Of a DNA stretch of 64,000 nucleotides, positions 18,713 to 28,007 are shown piece after piece. The stretch is taken from positions 310,001 to 374,000 of the forward strand of contig OY730442.1 in assembly GCA_963422685.1 (NCBI GenBank). Reading direction: 5' to 3'. The position numbers and the translations under genes were made by a program. Source of the stretch: Spongiihabitans sp963422685. GTDB lineage: Bacteria > Pseudomonadota > Gammaproteobacteria > Arenicellales > Poriferihabitantaceae. Under the pieces are notes generated by a model, which did not search any database, was not told the origin of the DNA, and worked only from the letters and a program-made list of their open reading frames with translations. Position 1 is the first letter of the stretch; every line of letters starts with the position of its first letter.

Positions 18713-19980
18713 ATTGGGTCGCCGGAAACGGGCGCATCAGACGGCGCCTGGCCGGGATGAACGTATGTCCAGGTCCCCAGTAAAGCCAGAACCATCCATA
18801 ACATGGGGAAATAATATTCCGTCAACAGCGCATGATGAAATGCCAGCCATACAAACGAAAACCCTAAAGCATAGACTTCGGGAGTTTTGCTGAGCGACCA
18901 GAAACGGTAGCTATGCCTGGCGAGAAAAATCAAAAATGAAGCGATTCCCAACAACCCGGAAAACACCGCAATTTCAAGATAAAGATTGATAGCGCCCGCT
19001 CCAATCAGCCTAACGCCGCCAAAATGTCCAGTTTGCGCGTAGGCCTGGGAAAGCGAACCAAATCCTATTCCGGCCGGATTGTTGGCAATGACAGGCAACA
19101 ACGATTCGTAAATTTTATACCTGACGGATTCGCCCGATAACCATAGAGAGATCTTTATGCCAATGGAGTGTTCAAGATAATGCTGGATTTCAGCGAGAAA
19201 CAAAAGCGTGATGACCAGCATAGCGATAACCAGCCACACAACCTGTCTAAACTTAAGCGCAACAAACAGCATCGGCAAACAAAGTGCAAGCCCAGCCAAC
19301 GAAGCAGCGCTGGTTAAAATCAGATAGCAGGCAAAAATCCAGGGCAAGAGAATGAGCGCTGCAGGGCATTTTCTGCAGTAGAGTATACCCAGAGGCAAAA
19401 GCATTTCGTAGACCATGGCGGTAAATCCCGGTTCGGCTGCAAATCCCCTGGCTCTAAAAAGTAATTTGGAAAAATTTTTCGTAAGCTTCATTTCCCCCAT
19501 ATTGTATGGAAGGATATCTGACAGATAATAGCCCAAAAAATTTGCTGTATAAAAATCGGCGGTTACACCCACCGAGGTCACGCACAATGCCAGGAAAAAA
19601 AAGAATTTCAGTTGTGAAGCCGTAACGTTGGTATTCACCACCAAAACCTTCGTTCCGAAATAAAACACACCAAGCGTCGCCATCCACAGCCCGGAATGAA
19701 AAATATTTTTCGCGGCCAGGGTGCTGTAATCAATCAGAAACACGCCTAAAAAAACCATAAACAAAAGAAAAACATCTTCGATTGCGAAGGGTAGCCTGCA
19801 CCTGAACCGCCGCACGACAAGAAAACCAAAAACAACACAGGAACCAACCAGTAATGGGACAGACAACCCCCTAATCGGCCCAAATATATGAAGAAAGGGC
19901 ACAGACAATATGATCAGACCCAGAAGCGAAAACCGACGAAAACATATCGCGCTGTATTTTTGAACAAAATCGTAAATCAT
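18709..19980 (-). CDS. O-antigen polymerase/ligase-like membrane protein (Wzy/WaaL)
   Basis: 423 residues with about eleven hydrophobic helices and a large periplasmic loop around residues 285-330 (HSIGIKISLWLSGES; PAGIGFGSLSQAYAQTG), the layout of Wzy and WaaL proteins. Such proteins share little sequence. GIGFGS resembles the conserved loop of the Wzy_C domain. Wzy, polymerising repeat units at the periplasmic face, is likely because Wzx lies two genes away on the same strand. Overlaps the next gene by 4 bases. Confidence 0.7.
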   Translation of the reverse strand: MIYDFVQKYSAICFRRFSLLGLIILSVPFLHIFGPIRGLSVPLLVGSCVVFGFLVVRRFRCRLPFAIEDVFLLFMVFLGVFLIDYSTLAAKNIFHSGLWMATLGVFYFGTKVLVVNTNVTASQLKFFFFLALCVTSVGVTADFYTANFLGYYLSDILPYNMGEMKLTKNFSKLLFRARGFAAEPGFTAMVYEMLLPLGILYCRKCPAALILLPWIFACYLILTSAASLAGLALCLPMLFVALKFRQVVWLVIAMLVITLLFLAEIQHYLEHSIGIKISLWLSGESVRYKIYESLLPVIANNPAGIGFGSLSQAYAQTGHFGGVRLIGAGAINLYLEIAVFSGLLGIASFLIFLARHSYRFWSLSKTPEVYALGFSFVWLAFHHALLTEYYFPMLWMVLALLGTWTYVHPGQAPSDAPVSGDPM

Positions 19981-20037
19981 TCGACAAATTCCCGAGCAGA
20001 CTGCTTTGGCGTCAAGGTATCAAAAACTGTAACCGGG

Positions 20038-20787
20038 CTATCGCTGGACGATTCCAATGTATAGCGCTTCAGCACCGTCATAGCGACCGCCATAGTTGGC
20101 ATTGATTACCCTGGCTTTTTCCACCTCCTTCCAGCGATTACTTCGCGTGATTTTCCTTATAAAATACCGTGAACCGTGATTAAACGCGTTTGCATAAATC
20201 AATTGATCAAGAAAGCCGTTATAACCCAGAGGGACTGTGAGCAAAAAAATACCACCTGACTTCAGAAGGTTCATAATGTTATCGTGAGCCCGAACGACCT
20301 TGTACGGATCTGGTATTTCATCATCCAAACCGACATGTTCCAAAGTAGATATACTAAAAATCAGATCGTACCTTTCATCTGTGGTGAAGTCTTCAATATC
20401 AATATTCTGGATGCCTGGCCCTACTTCAAATTTATCAATAATCTCCCAGTCAGGCCGTATGTAGTGACCCATAACGGCGCCGACCTCCAAAATTTTTTTA
20501 CCTTTAATATCTTTTAAAAATTTAAGAATTACCGCTATTTCAACTGCCCGTTCATTGGTCCAGGTGTGATTTTTCTCGTGATAAAAATACCTGTATTCAT
20601 TCCCGGCGATAGAAAATGTCTGATCAGGCAATGTTTTTTTGATATATACATAGACAGGCGCAAAAAATGATCGAAATTTAAACTTTATAAAAGCAATAAG
20701 CGCACGCGAAACCTGACTGAGCCCGCCATGCCCAAAGTGGTATTTTAGTCTGCGAAGTTTGTTACGAGACGAATGATAGCGATGCAT
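20038..20787 (-). CDS. SAM-dependent methyltransferase in polysaccharide cluster
   Basis: 249 residues. The motif I region is KKILEVGAVMGHYI near 103, followed by IQNIDIEDF, YDLIFSISTLEHVGLDD (motif IV) and LLKSGGIFLLTVPLGYNG. N-terminal 60 residues are basic with an amphipathic helix. Probably modifies a sugar in the repeat unit or caps the chain end; that is inference from location. It starts 31 bases after the wzx-like gene ends. Confidence 0.7.
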   Translation of the reverse strand: MHRYHSSRNKLRRLKYHFGHGGLSQVSRALIAFIKFKFRSFFAPVYVYIKKTLPDQTFSIAGNEYRYFYHEKNHTWTNERAVEIAVILKFLKDIKGKKILEVGAVMGHYIRPDWEIIDKFEVGPGIQNIDIEDFTTDERYDLIFSISTLEHVGLDDEIPDPYKVVRAHDNIMNLLKSGGIFLLTVPLGYNGFLDQLIYANAFNHGSRYFIRKITRSNRWKEVEKARVINANYGGRYDGAEALYIGIVQR

Positions 20788-20818
20788 ACAGGGCCCTTTA
20801 TTCTATGAGACACATTAA

Positions 20819-22099
20819 TTATCGTGTATGCGGTTTCAATTCCATGCGCTTTAAAGTCTTATGGGAAAGCCAGAGAATAATGCACAACAGAACAAGGTTA
20901 GCCAGTATGGAACTGACAGCGGCACCAACAATACCGTTTTGCGAGATCAGGATAAAGCCTGCGCTCAGGTTAACCACAACCCCTGCCCCGAAACAGTACG
21001 CAAGCGTGGCCGAACGTTTCAAAAAAAGCAGCACTTCGCTGCATAATGAAGCGACCCCCAGCAGCGAAGCGCTAATAACCGTTAACGGGATGACCCAGTG
21101 CCCATGGTCGGAAATAACCTGACTGGTAAAAATGTAGCTTAAATGCCGGGAAAAGAAACCGGAAAAAATCAGCGCAATAACGCAAAAAACCGAAAAACTG
21201 AAAATTATCCGTTTAAGCAGGGCAAGGGCCTCTGGCAAACTGCGCTTCGCGCCGCGATACAATTCGGGCACTTTGACGGTTACCAATAGCGAAAACACAA
21301 TAAAAATAATTTTTTCGCCGACATTATAATTCGCCGCATATACTCCTAATTCCTGATCGAATCCGAGTGTTTTCAGGATCATCTGACTGTTAGCCGACAG
21401 CATTAAGTTGAACAATGCGACGGCGACCAGCGGTATGCCAAATCGCCAGATTTCCATGTTCAGCGCATGGTCATTTTTTTTTAACAAAATCCTGCCGAAT
21501 ATCCGGCGGTGCGACACGGTAAAAATACCAATACACACCATGTTGGACAACGCCATGGAAATAATCAGGGTTATTGGCGTGAGCGCTTCGCCAAACACAA
21601 ATAAACCGATAATCAGCGCGTTAAAGCAAAATTGCAGTAACGTATAAACCAGCATCTTCCTAAATTCAGATGCGGCTCTGAATTTTGTGATCAGGTTAAG
21701 AAAACAGCCTGTGCTGATGCCGTGCAGCAATATCGCCGCAGCCATAACATCAAGGTCGGCGGACCCACTTGATATCCCTAAAAAGATGCAAAAACCTGCG
21801 ATCGCAATCAATACCCCAATGATTAGTTGATGCAGCAATGTCCGATAAAATAACGTTTTATCTTCGATTAGACTGAAAAATCGCAACAATCCCGCAGATT
21901 GGGATGAGAACAGGGTGGTGGAAAACAACAACACCAGATTATAGAGCAGGAAAAACAATCCCACTTCGGCCAATGCAAAATAGAGCGCGGCAATCTTTGC
22001 GATGCAGATAAACTGCAAAGCAAGGACCAATCTTGAAATACCCGCCGGCAGAAATGCAGAATCAAAAAAGTTTCTTACTATGATCACGGCACTGGACAT
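20819..22099 (-). CDS. wzx: Wzx-type polysaccharide flippase
   Basis: 426 residues, about twelve hydrophobic helices, typical length for the MOP/PST family. Flips undecaprenyl-linked repeat units to the periplasmic face. Supporting phrases: FFLLYNLVLLFSTTLFSSQSAG early, LSANSQMILKTLGFDQELGVYAANYNVGEKI in the middle (common in Wzx proteins) and VVVNLSAGFILISQNGIVGAAVSSILANL near the C terminus. Located between the aminotransferase and a methyltransferase in the - strand block. Confidence 0.82.
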   Translation of the reverse strand: MSSAVIIVRNFFDSAFLPAGISRLVLALQFICIAKIAALYFALAEVGLFFLLYNLVLLFSTTLFSSQSAGLLRFFSLIEDKTLFYRTLLHQLIIGVLIAIAGFCIFLGISSGSADLDVMAAAILLHGISTGCFLNLITKFRAASEFRKMLVYTLLQFCFNALIIGLFVFGEALTPITLIISMALSNMVCIGIFTVSHRRIFGRILLKKNDHALNMEIWRFGIPLVAVALFNLMLSANSQMILKTLGFDQELGVYAANYNVGEKIIFIVFSLLVTVKVPELYRGAKRSLPEALALLKRIIFSFSVFCVIALIFSGFFSRHLSYIFTSQVISDHGHWVIPLTVISASLLGVASLCSEVLLFLKRSATLAYCFGAGVVVNLSAGFILISQNGIVGAAVSSILANLVLLCIILWLSHKTLKRMELKPHTR

Positions 22100-22160
22100 G
22101 AATTTTCGAATTGTTTTCGACTGAATGATGAATCAGGGCGCATGAGTCCATTAAACTATT

Positions 22161-23282
22161 TCAGTCATCCAATATCGATATTAGTTTTTCTGAAACTGCA
22201 TAAATTTGTGATTCCGATAGCGACATTCCGCTCGGTAGATAAAAACCCTGTCTGGATAACCGCTCCGCAACCGGGAAGGTCTGATGCCTGAAATACCCCT
22301 TCCCCAGCAGCACTGGCTGCAGGTGCATCGGAAAGAAAAAAGGGCGCGTTCCCACACCGGCCTGGCACAACCGGGTCATCACCTCAACTGCGGCATAACT
22401 TGAAGACTCATCTAAAACTATCCCATAAATCCAGTAGATGTTGGTTGCATACTCAGTTGCAGGTAGCGGCAATGTTATTCCTTCAAGCCCGGACAGCAAT
22501 TTCGTATATAACGCCCCGATACGGCGCTTGCGCTGGACAAAATATGTCAACCGCTCAATTTGCGCCAGACCGACAGCGGCCTGCATATTGGTCATTCGAA
22601 CATTCCAGCCGAGCCGTTCGTGTACGAAACGTTTCCCGGACTGGAAGCATAAATTTCGTAAACTGCGGCAGGCTGCCGCAAGCTCGTCGTCATCGGTAAC
22701 AATCATACCGCCTTCGCCAGTAGTGATATGCTTATTGGCATAAAAACTGAAAATACTTATATCTCCAAAACTGCCGCATGGCTTCCCCTTGTATGTTTGC
22801 CCATGCATTTCCGCGGCGTCTTCAATAATCCTGAGGTTGTATTGCTTTGCCAGCTTCAGAACGGGGTCCACATCTACGGGTAGCCCGTAGGTGTGGACGA
22901 TCATAATAGCTTTGGTTTTGGGGGTGATTGTTTTTTCCACAGTAGCGACGTTCATGTTCCAGGTCAATGGGTCACTATCAACCAATACCGGAACCGCGCC
23001 AGCGCGCACTATTTGAGTGAGACAGGAAATGATCGTAAATGTGGGAAGAATCACTTCATCACCAGGCCCGATATCCAGACTTTCAATTGCGACATCAATG
23101 GCCGCTGTTCCGTTTGCAACGGCTATGGCATGTTTCCTGCCAACCACAGTGGCAAATCGGTTCTCGAACTCCATTACGAATGGCCCTTCCGAGGATATCC
23201 ATCCGCTATCAATACATTCAATGAGATAGGTTTTCTCATTGCCGTCAAGCAGCGGTTCGTTTACCGGTATAAACCCCTGCAC
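22161..23282 (-). CDS. per: DegT/DnrJ/EryC1 sugar aminotransferase, GDP-perosamine synthase-like
   Basis: 373 residues. PLP-dependent transfer of an amino group from Glu to a 4-keto sugar nucleotide. Signature pieces: IPVNEPLLDGNEKTYL and CIDSGWISSEGPFV (N terminus), GTAAIDVAI near 57, IIEDAAEMHG near 155, and the Schiff-base lysine in FSFYANKHITTGEGG near 184. The wording is very close to what I know of perosamine synthetases (RfbE/Per). The gmd product, GDP-4-keto-6-deoxymannose, is the Per substrate and gmd lies three genes upstream, so GDP-perosamine is the likely product. It overlaps the methyltransferase stop by one base. Confidence 0.78.
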   Translation of the reverse strand: MQGFIPVNEPLLDGNEKTYLIECIDSGWISSEGPFVMEFENRFATVVGRKHAIAVANGTAAIDVAIESLDIGPGDEVILPTFTIISCLTQIVRAGAVPVLVDSDPLTWNMNVATVEKTITPKTKAIMIVHTYGLPVDVDPVLKLAKQYNLRIIEDAAEMHGQTYKGKPCGSFGDISIFSFYANKHITTGEGGMIVTDDDELAAACRSLRNLCFQSGKRFVHERLGWNVRMTNMQAAVGLAQIERLTYFVQRKRRIGALYTKLLSGLEGITLPLPATEYATNIYWIYGIVLDESSSYAAVEVMTRLCQAGVGTRPFFFPMHLQPVLLGKGYFRHQTFPVAERLSRQGFYLPSGMSLSESQIYAVSEKLISILDD

Positions 23283-24046
23283 TAATCGGGCCTTTTCTGA
23301 AGTATCGCCGTAACGCTCCAGGTCGATTCGTCGGGTTCCAGGCCGGATAAAAACGCCTCACAGCCAACTTTGCAGAAACCATTCAGCTCGGCGAATAATT
23401 CAATCTCGGGCAGTGAAAAATGACGCATCGGGTGAAGCTCCGAAAACCGATGATGAACGTCCGCCCCGACATGTTCCACATCTATAAAAAATCTGACGTT
23501 GACAATATTCCTCAGACCGTCCATTTGTGGTTTCGCTGTTCGCACAACATTGATAATGTCACTGGACATATGTTTTACCCGAACAGTGGGTTTTTGAGAA
23601 TAAACTGCCAGGGAATACCAAAAATCGAAAATAAACATGCCGCCGGTATCCAGACTCTCCGCTGCACGTGCAAAGACCGCATTGACATCGCTGTTTTTAT
23701 TCTGATAGCACATTACGTGAAACAATGCTATTACTGCATTATATCGCCGGCCCATTTCAACCAGCCGGATATCGCCCTGCTGACAGGTAAATCCGTCAAT
23801 CTGCCTGGCTCTGGCGGCCATTTGCGGGCTAAGCTCAATTCCATGTACACGAAACCCGCGCTTTGCAAGCAGTCGGCCGTGTATACCGGTTCCTGAACCA
23901 AACTCCAGTAATTCACCCTCGGTGATTCCGTAGCGCTCAAGCAGTGCGCAAACGTATTGCGTTTCAGCTTCGTAATCCTTGTCGCAATACAGCAGGTCAT
24001 AATAACGGCTGTACGATTCAAACATCCCGTTTTCCAGTTTATCCAT
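23282..24046 (-). CDS. Class I SAM-dependent methyltransferase
   Basis: 254 residues. Motif I LLEFGSGTGIHGRLLAKRG near 43, acidic HGIELSPQMAARARQ (motif II), VIALFHVMCYQN (motif IV) and LDTGGMFIFDFWY. The sequence (YSRYYDLLYCDKDYEAETQYV start) is like the methyltransferases found in O-antigen and deoxysugar clusters. Overlaps the cupin gene by 8 bases and the aminotransferase by 1, so the three are a tightly coupled unit. Target sugar position unknown. Confidence 0.8.
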   Translation of the reverse strand: MDKLENGMFESYSRYYDLLYCDKDYEAETQYVCALLERYGITEGELLEFGSGTGIHGRLLAKRGFRVHGIELSPQMAARARQIDGFTCQQGDIRLVEMGRRYNAVIALFHVMCYQNKNSDVNAVFARAAESLDTGGMFIFDFWYSLAVYSQKPTVRVKHMSSDIINVVRTAKPQMDGLRNIVNVRFFIDVEHVGADVHHRFSELHPMRHFSLPEIELFAELNGFCKVGCEAFLSGLEPDESTWSVTAILQKRPD

Positions 24047-24494
24047 GACCCGTCAGCGATTTCACCACCAAATTATTTTTCAACACTGGTTCGAATCGGA
24101 CCTTGTCCAGGGCGCCAGCAAAAGGACCCTGCTTCACCTCTATAATTTCACTGTTATCAAGCATTTCCAGACCGTGACCGCCAGACGCAAGCAGCACAAC
24201 ATCCTTCTCGCCCAATAAACGGCTCTCGATATATTTTTTTGAATCGTCATAAAAATCTATTCGCACTTGGCCCGACTTGATAAACAACACTTCCTGTGAA
24301 AACAAAATCTCCCGCACCGACTGGTTATGTACATGTGGTTTGATAACATAACCTTTGGGATGGTTCATATATCCAAGCTGCTGGGGATAATCATCCGGGG
24401 TGAAGAATTCGATACCTTCTGCGACATAATCCGAAAATATTATTATCGCCAGAGTTTTGCCCTTATCCGTAATCGTCTCTATCATGCTATTCAT
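24039..24494 (-). CDS. Cupin-fold protein of the sugar cluster
   Basis: 151 residues from the ATG at 24494, chosen because the longer frame would run 59 bases into gmd and adds basic, non-family sequence. The cupin core is visible: YVIKPHVHNQSVREILFSQEVLFIKSGQVRIDFYDD (first motif, His-x-His and Glu) and VVLLASGGHGLEML (second motif). Might be an isomerase, an acyl-transfer partner or a binding protein; WxcM-type sugar isomerases are comparable. Function inferred only from the cluster. Confidence 0.65.
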   Translation of the reverse strand: MNSMIETITDKGKTLAIIIFSDYVAEGIEFFTPDDYPQQLGYMNHPKGYVIKPHVHNQSVREILFSQEVLFIKSGQVRIDFYDDSKKYIESRLLGEKDVVLLASGGHGLEMLDNSEIIEVKQGPFAGALDKVRFEPVLKNNLVVKSLTGHG

Positions 24495-24531
24495 CCGGCT
24501 TGTCCATCGACGCGATTGGGCTGCAACACGC

Positions 24532-25626
24532 TCATAAAAATAACGATGTCCGTTTGGCGCCTTTAAAAGCAAGTTCCTTTTCAGCCTCAATCAAGTCTGC
24601 ATCCGCCATTTCATTTACCATGTCATCAAAACTGATCTTCGGAATCCAGTTGAGTTTTTCTCGCGCTTTGCGGGCATCGCCTAACAGGGATGCCACTTCT
24701 GTCGGGCGGAAATAACCCGGGTCTACTTCAACAATGCATCGGCCATCCGCAAGCAAACCTTTCTCCTGCGCACCGCTGCCACGCCATTCTATATCCAGTC
24801 CCAGGCGCTGCGCGGCTCTATCGGTAAACTCCCGCACCGAATATTGCGCACCAGTGGCAATGACAAAGTCTTCTGGCACGTCCTGCTGCAGCATCAGCCA
24901 CTGCATCTCGACGTAGTCTTTGGTATGCCCCCAGTCGCGCCTGGCGTCCAAATTACCTAAATAAAGGCATTTCTGCTCGCCCAGCTTGATGCGGGCCAAT
25001 GCGCGGGTGATCTTGCGAGTCACAAAAGTCTCGCCTCTTATGGGCGACTCGTGATTAAACAAAATTCCGTTGCACGCATACAGTCCATACGCCTCGCGAT
25101 AATTAACCGTAATCCAGTAACCATACAGTTTAGCGACCGCATAAGGCGAGCGGGGATAAAACGGCGTTGTCTCGTTTTGCGGTATCTCCTGCACCAGACC
25201 GTACAGCTCGGAAGTAGATGCCTGGTAAAATCGCGTATCTTTTTCCAGCCCGAGAATACGGATGGCTTCAAGCATTCTCAGCACCCCCACCGCGTCTGAA
25301 TTCGCCGTATATTCAGGTTCCTCGAATGATACAGCCACATGACTCTGCGCCGCCAGATTATAAATTTCATCGGGCTGGCATTGCTCTATAATACGCAGCA
25401 AGCTACTCGAATCGGTCATATCACCGTAGTGCAGAGTTAACTTGCCCTCACTTTCGTGCGGGTCCTGGTATAAATGGTCAATCCGCCCCGTATTAAACAA
25501 CGAAGTTCTTCTGCGAACGCCATGCACCTCGTATCCTTTTTTGATAAGAAACTCCGCGAGGTAAGCGCCATCCTGTCCGGTAATACCGGTAATCAGGGCG
25601 ACTTTGGGTTTGCTGTCCAATTTCAT
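24532..25626 (-). CDS. gmd: GDP-mannose 4,6-dehydratase
   Basis: 364 residues, full length. Converts GDP-mannose to GDP-4-keto-6-deoxymannose with bound NADP. Motifs: ALITGITGQDGAYLAEFL (12-29), GDMTDSSSL, NLAAQSHVAVSF, the active-site STSELYG and YAVAKLYGYW (YxxxK), and FNHESPIRGETFVTRKI. It feeds the aminotransferase at 22161-23282. Follows manC after 68 bases. GMER is absent, arguing against GDP-fucose here. Confidence 0.95.
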   Translation of the reverse strand: MKLDSKPKVALITGITGQDGAYLAEFLIKKGYEVHGVRRRTSLFNTGRIDHLYQDPHESEGKLTLHYGDMTDSSSLLRIIEQCQPDEIYNLAAQSHVAVSFEEPEYTANSDAVGVLRMLEAIRILGLEKDTRFYQASTSELYGLVQEIPQNETTPFYPRSPYAVAKLYGYWITVNYREAYGLYACNGILFNHESPIRGETFVTRKITRALARIKLGEQKCLYLGNLDARRDWGHTKDYVEMQWLMLQQDVPEDFVIATGAQYSVREFTDRAAQRLGLDIEWRGSGAQEKGLLADGRCIVEVDPGYFRPTEVASLLGDARKAREKLNWIPKISFDDMVNEMADADLIEAEKELAFKGAKRTSLFL

Positions 25627-25694
25627 ATCTGCCTAAACAGTCGTTTCGCCATGGTCGAAATCGCGGGTTTGCCACCGTACTTTCACGGCGCTTT

Positions 25695-27098
25695 TCATAC
25701 GGCGGTGACCCTTCCATAGACATCTTCAAAGCGCACAATATCGTCCTCGCCCAAATAGCACCCGGATTGCACCTCTATCAATTCAAGGTTCACTTTTCCC
25801 GGATTTTCCAGCGCATGCCTAACCCCGGCCGGGATGAAAGTTGATTCGTTTTCACACAACAGAAATGTCTCTTCGCCTTTGGTTACCCGGGCCGTGCCCG
25901 CTACGATAATCCAGTGTTCAGCGCGATGATAGTGCATCTGCACGCTGAGCCTGGCCCCGGGGTTTACGCAGATTCTTTTTACTTGATAACGCTCGCCCCG
26001 ATCAATGCAGTCGTACTTGCCCCAGGGACGATATACTTCCCGGTGCGACTCCCATTCCGGGCGGTGAGCGGATTTTAACCGCTGCACAATCAACCTGACC
26101 TCCTGCACGCGGTCTTTGTCAGCCACCAGCAGCGCATCTTTGGTGTCCACGATGACCAAATTGTCCACGCTAATCGCCGCGACCAGCCGTTCATCGGTTC
26201 GTACATAAGAGTTGGTCGAGTCACGCACGATGACATCACCATCCAGCGCATTGCCGCCCGGGTCTTTTTTGCAAACCGCCCACAAAGACGCCCAGGACCC
26301 GATATCATTCCAGCCGGCATCCATTGGGACCACTACCGCATCAGGCGTATTTTCCATCACCGCATAATCCACTGATTCGCTGGGGCAGGCCTCAAACGCA
26401 GCCGCATCAATGCGCACAAAATCGAAATCTGCGGTCGTTTTGGTCATCGCCGACTCAGCGGCGGCGTAGATATCCGGCCGGTGTTCCCTAAGTGCTTCAA
26501 GGTATCGACTTGCTTTAAACAGGAACATGCCGCTGTTCCAGTAATATTGTCCTGATTTCACATAGACTTCGGCCTCCTCCATCGCGGGCTTCTCCACAAA
26601 CCGATCCACAGCAAACCCTGCCCCCTGTGAATCCCCACGCTTGACATACCCGTACTCTGTATTCGCTTCGACCGGTACAACTCCAAATGTGACCAGCTTG
26701 CCCGAGGCTGCCAGCGGCATGGCGCTCGTCACCGTCCGGGTAAACGCCGCCTCATGTTCAATGACATGGTCGGCCGGCACTACCATCAATACCGAGTCAT
26801 CTTCTGTTGCAAGCGCGGCCAATGCGATTGCAGGCGCCGTGTTGCGCGCCACGGGTTCTAATATAATCGGCCCCGGCCGATCAATCTGGCGAAGCTGCTC
26901 CGCGACAAAAAACCGGTGCTGTTCATTGCAGATGGTCAAGATTGATTGGATCCCAAGCCCGCATAATCGTTTGGCCGTTGCCTGTAACAGCGTGTCCTGA
27001 TTTACCAGCCGCAAGAACTGCTTGGGATGCAGGTCCCGGGAAAGCGGCCACAGCCGTGTGCCCGAACCGCCGGCCAGAATAACGGCATGTATATTCAA
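25695..27098 (-). CDS. manC: Mannose-1-phosphate guanylyltransferase / mannose-6-phosphate isomerase
   Basis: 467 residues from a TTG at 27098 (MNIHAVILAGGSGTRLWPLSRD). Bifunctional type II enzyme: makes GDP-mannose from mannose-1-P and, via the C-terminal cupin, isomerises fructose-6-P. N-terminal GGSGTRLWPLSRDLHPKQFL, FVEKP and NSGMFLFKAS; C-terminal RPWGKYDCIDRGERYQVKRI and MHYHRAEHWIIVAGTA. There is no ATG in frame. The open frame continues upstream to another TTG at 27146 inside a duplicated fragment of mmsA, and no good ribosome site is visible, so the true start may have been displaced by the duplication. Confidence 0.92.
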   Translation of the reverse strand: MNIHAVILAGGSGTRLWPLSRDLHPKQFLRLVNQDTLLQATAKRLCGLGIQSILTICNEQHRFFVAEQLRQIDRPGPIILEPVARNTAPAIALAALATEDDSVLMVVPADHVIEHEAAFTRTVTSAMPLAASGKLVTFGVVPVEANTEYGYVKRGDSQGAGFAVDRFVEKPAMEEAEVYVKSGQYYWNSGMFLFKASRYLEALREHRPDIYAAAESAMTKTTADFDFVRIDAAAFEACPSESVDYAVMENTPDAVVVPMDAGWNDIGSWASLWAVCKKDPGGNALDGDVIVRDSTNSYVRTDERLVAAISVDNLVIVDTKDALLVADKDRVQEVRLIVQRLKSAHRPEWESHREVYRPWGKYDCIDRGERYQVKRICVNPGARLSVQMHYHRAEHWIIVAGTARVTKGEETFLLCENESTFIPAGVRHALENPGKVNLELIEVQSGCYLGEDDIVRFEDVYGRVTAV

Positions 27099-27414
27099 AA
27101 TGAAAACAGCATCTGGGCACGACGGCCCGCCGGCGTTGCGTCCCAAACGCTGGCAATGGCTTGCCTGACGTCATCACAACCCGCCAACGGCACCTGTTTA
27201 ACCACGGTCCCCAGCGCCGGATTGTGTACATCCGCGAACCGCTCGCTATTGCCCGGAGACTTTCGACCGTTGATAAAGTGATGCAGTTTTTCGATTTTGA
27301 TTGATTCCTGTTTCATGGATTTTCCTGCGCACAATGCGCACCGCTTCTATACGATTTAAAGTAAAAGATGAATGTATTCCAGAGGATTGGCCTTTTCAAC
27401 TGCCCGTCTCGACG
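27099..27414 (-). pseudogene. Duplicated 5' fragment of mmsA with its leader
   Basis: The frame beginning at 27316 reads MKQESIKIEKLHHFING..., near-identical to the N-terminal 66 residues of the intact mmsA at 34179-35702. Six codons (FPAWAS) are lost, and it stops after RRAQMLFSF. Homology also covers the leader (27317-27414 versus 35703-35800). It ends where manC begins. Unable to make an enzyme. It may supply promoter sequence to manC. Confidence 0.88.
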
Positions 27415-27987
27415 TTTTTTCCATTAAATCTCTGGGGGTTATATTCTCCGCTGCTTGGGGCGTATCGTGAGGATATGAGTGAATATATCCATAAGAGTCA
27501 TGATGTTACCTTTTTTTGCACCATCTTGTGTTTCCTGCGAAGTACCGCAGAGCTGTTTTTGATGAGAAAGTGGATGGAGAGCTGGAGGGAATTTGCTCGG
27601 ATGAAATTTGCCTGGATATGGAGATTCGATACCAGCTACAGTTTTTGGAGGTAGGTACAGACCGGGATCAGGTTGATTTTTTTGTTCAGTCTGTTCCCAC
27701 GTACGACGTGACAAAGTTGGTGGTGCGGATTAAGAGACTAAGGGGTTGGGAGATATTCCGTTGTTGCCCTGAGGTAAAGAGGAAGCTGTGGGGTGGTGAG
27801 TATTGGAGCGATGGGTATGTCGGTACGGTGGGGAAACATGGCGATGAATTGATGACAGGGAACGATGTAAACAATCAGGGCGGCATGTATCAGAAATCAC
27901 ACGGCCCTCAATTGACTCTGTTCTGGCAGGTTGGCACGCTTAATACCCCGCTGCCTGCGGCGGGGATTTTTAAATCCATGATGTAAT
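27415..27987 (+). mobile_element. Degenerate IS200/IS605-family element
   Basis: About 570 bases containing a broken Y1 transposase gene and a subterminal hairpin at each end: CCGCTGC..GGGGCG near 27448-27462 (imperfect) and CCCCGCTG..TGCGGCGGGG at 27946-27965 (8-bp stem with one G-T). The element sits directly after the duplicated mmsA fragment. Ends are approximate because these elements lack inverted-repeat termini. Confidence 0.7.
27475..27986 (+). pseudogene. tnpA: IS200/IS605-type TnpA transposase, inactivated
   Basis: Starts MSEYIHKSHDV at 27475, then a frameshift in a T-run near 27513 moves to the frame HHLVFPAKYRRAVFDEKV..., typical of Y1 transposases (TnpA of IS200). Later pieces IRYQLQFLEVGTDRDQV, QSVPTYDVTKLVVRIK, KRKLWGGEYWSDGYVGTVGKHG match the family. 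The usual HUH metal motif (HVHFLVQS) reads QVDFFVQS, and the catalytic Tyr of the YVKNQG motif is Asp (NDVNNQG). Frameshifted and missing three catalytic residues, so certainly dead. Confidence 0.88.
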
Positions 27988-28007
27988 TACTGCTTGATAA
28001 AATACCG

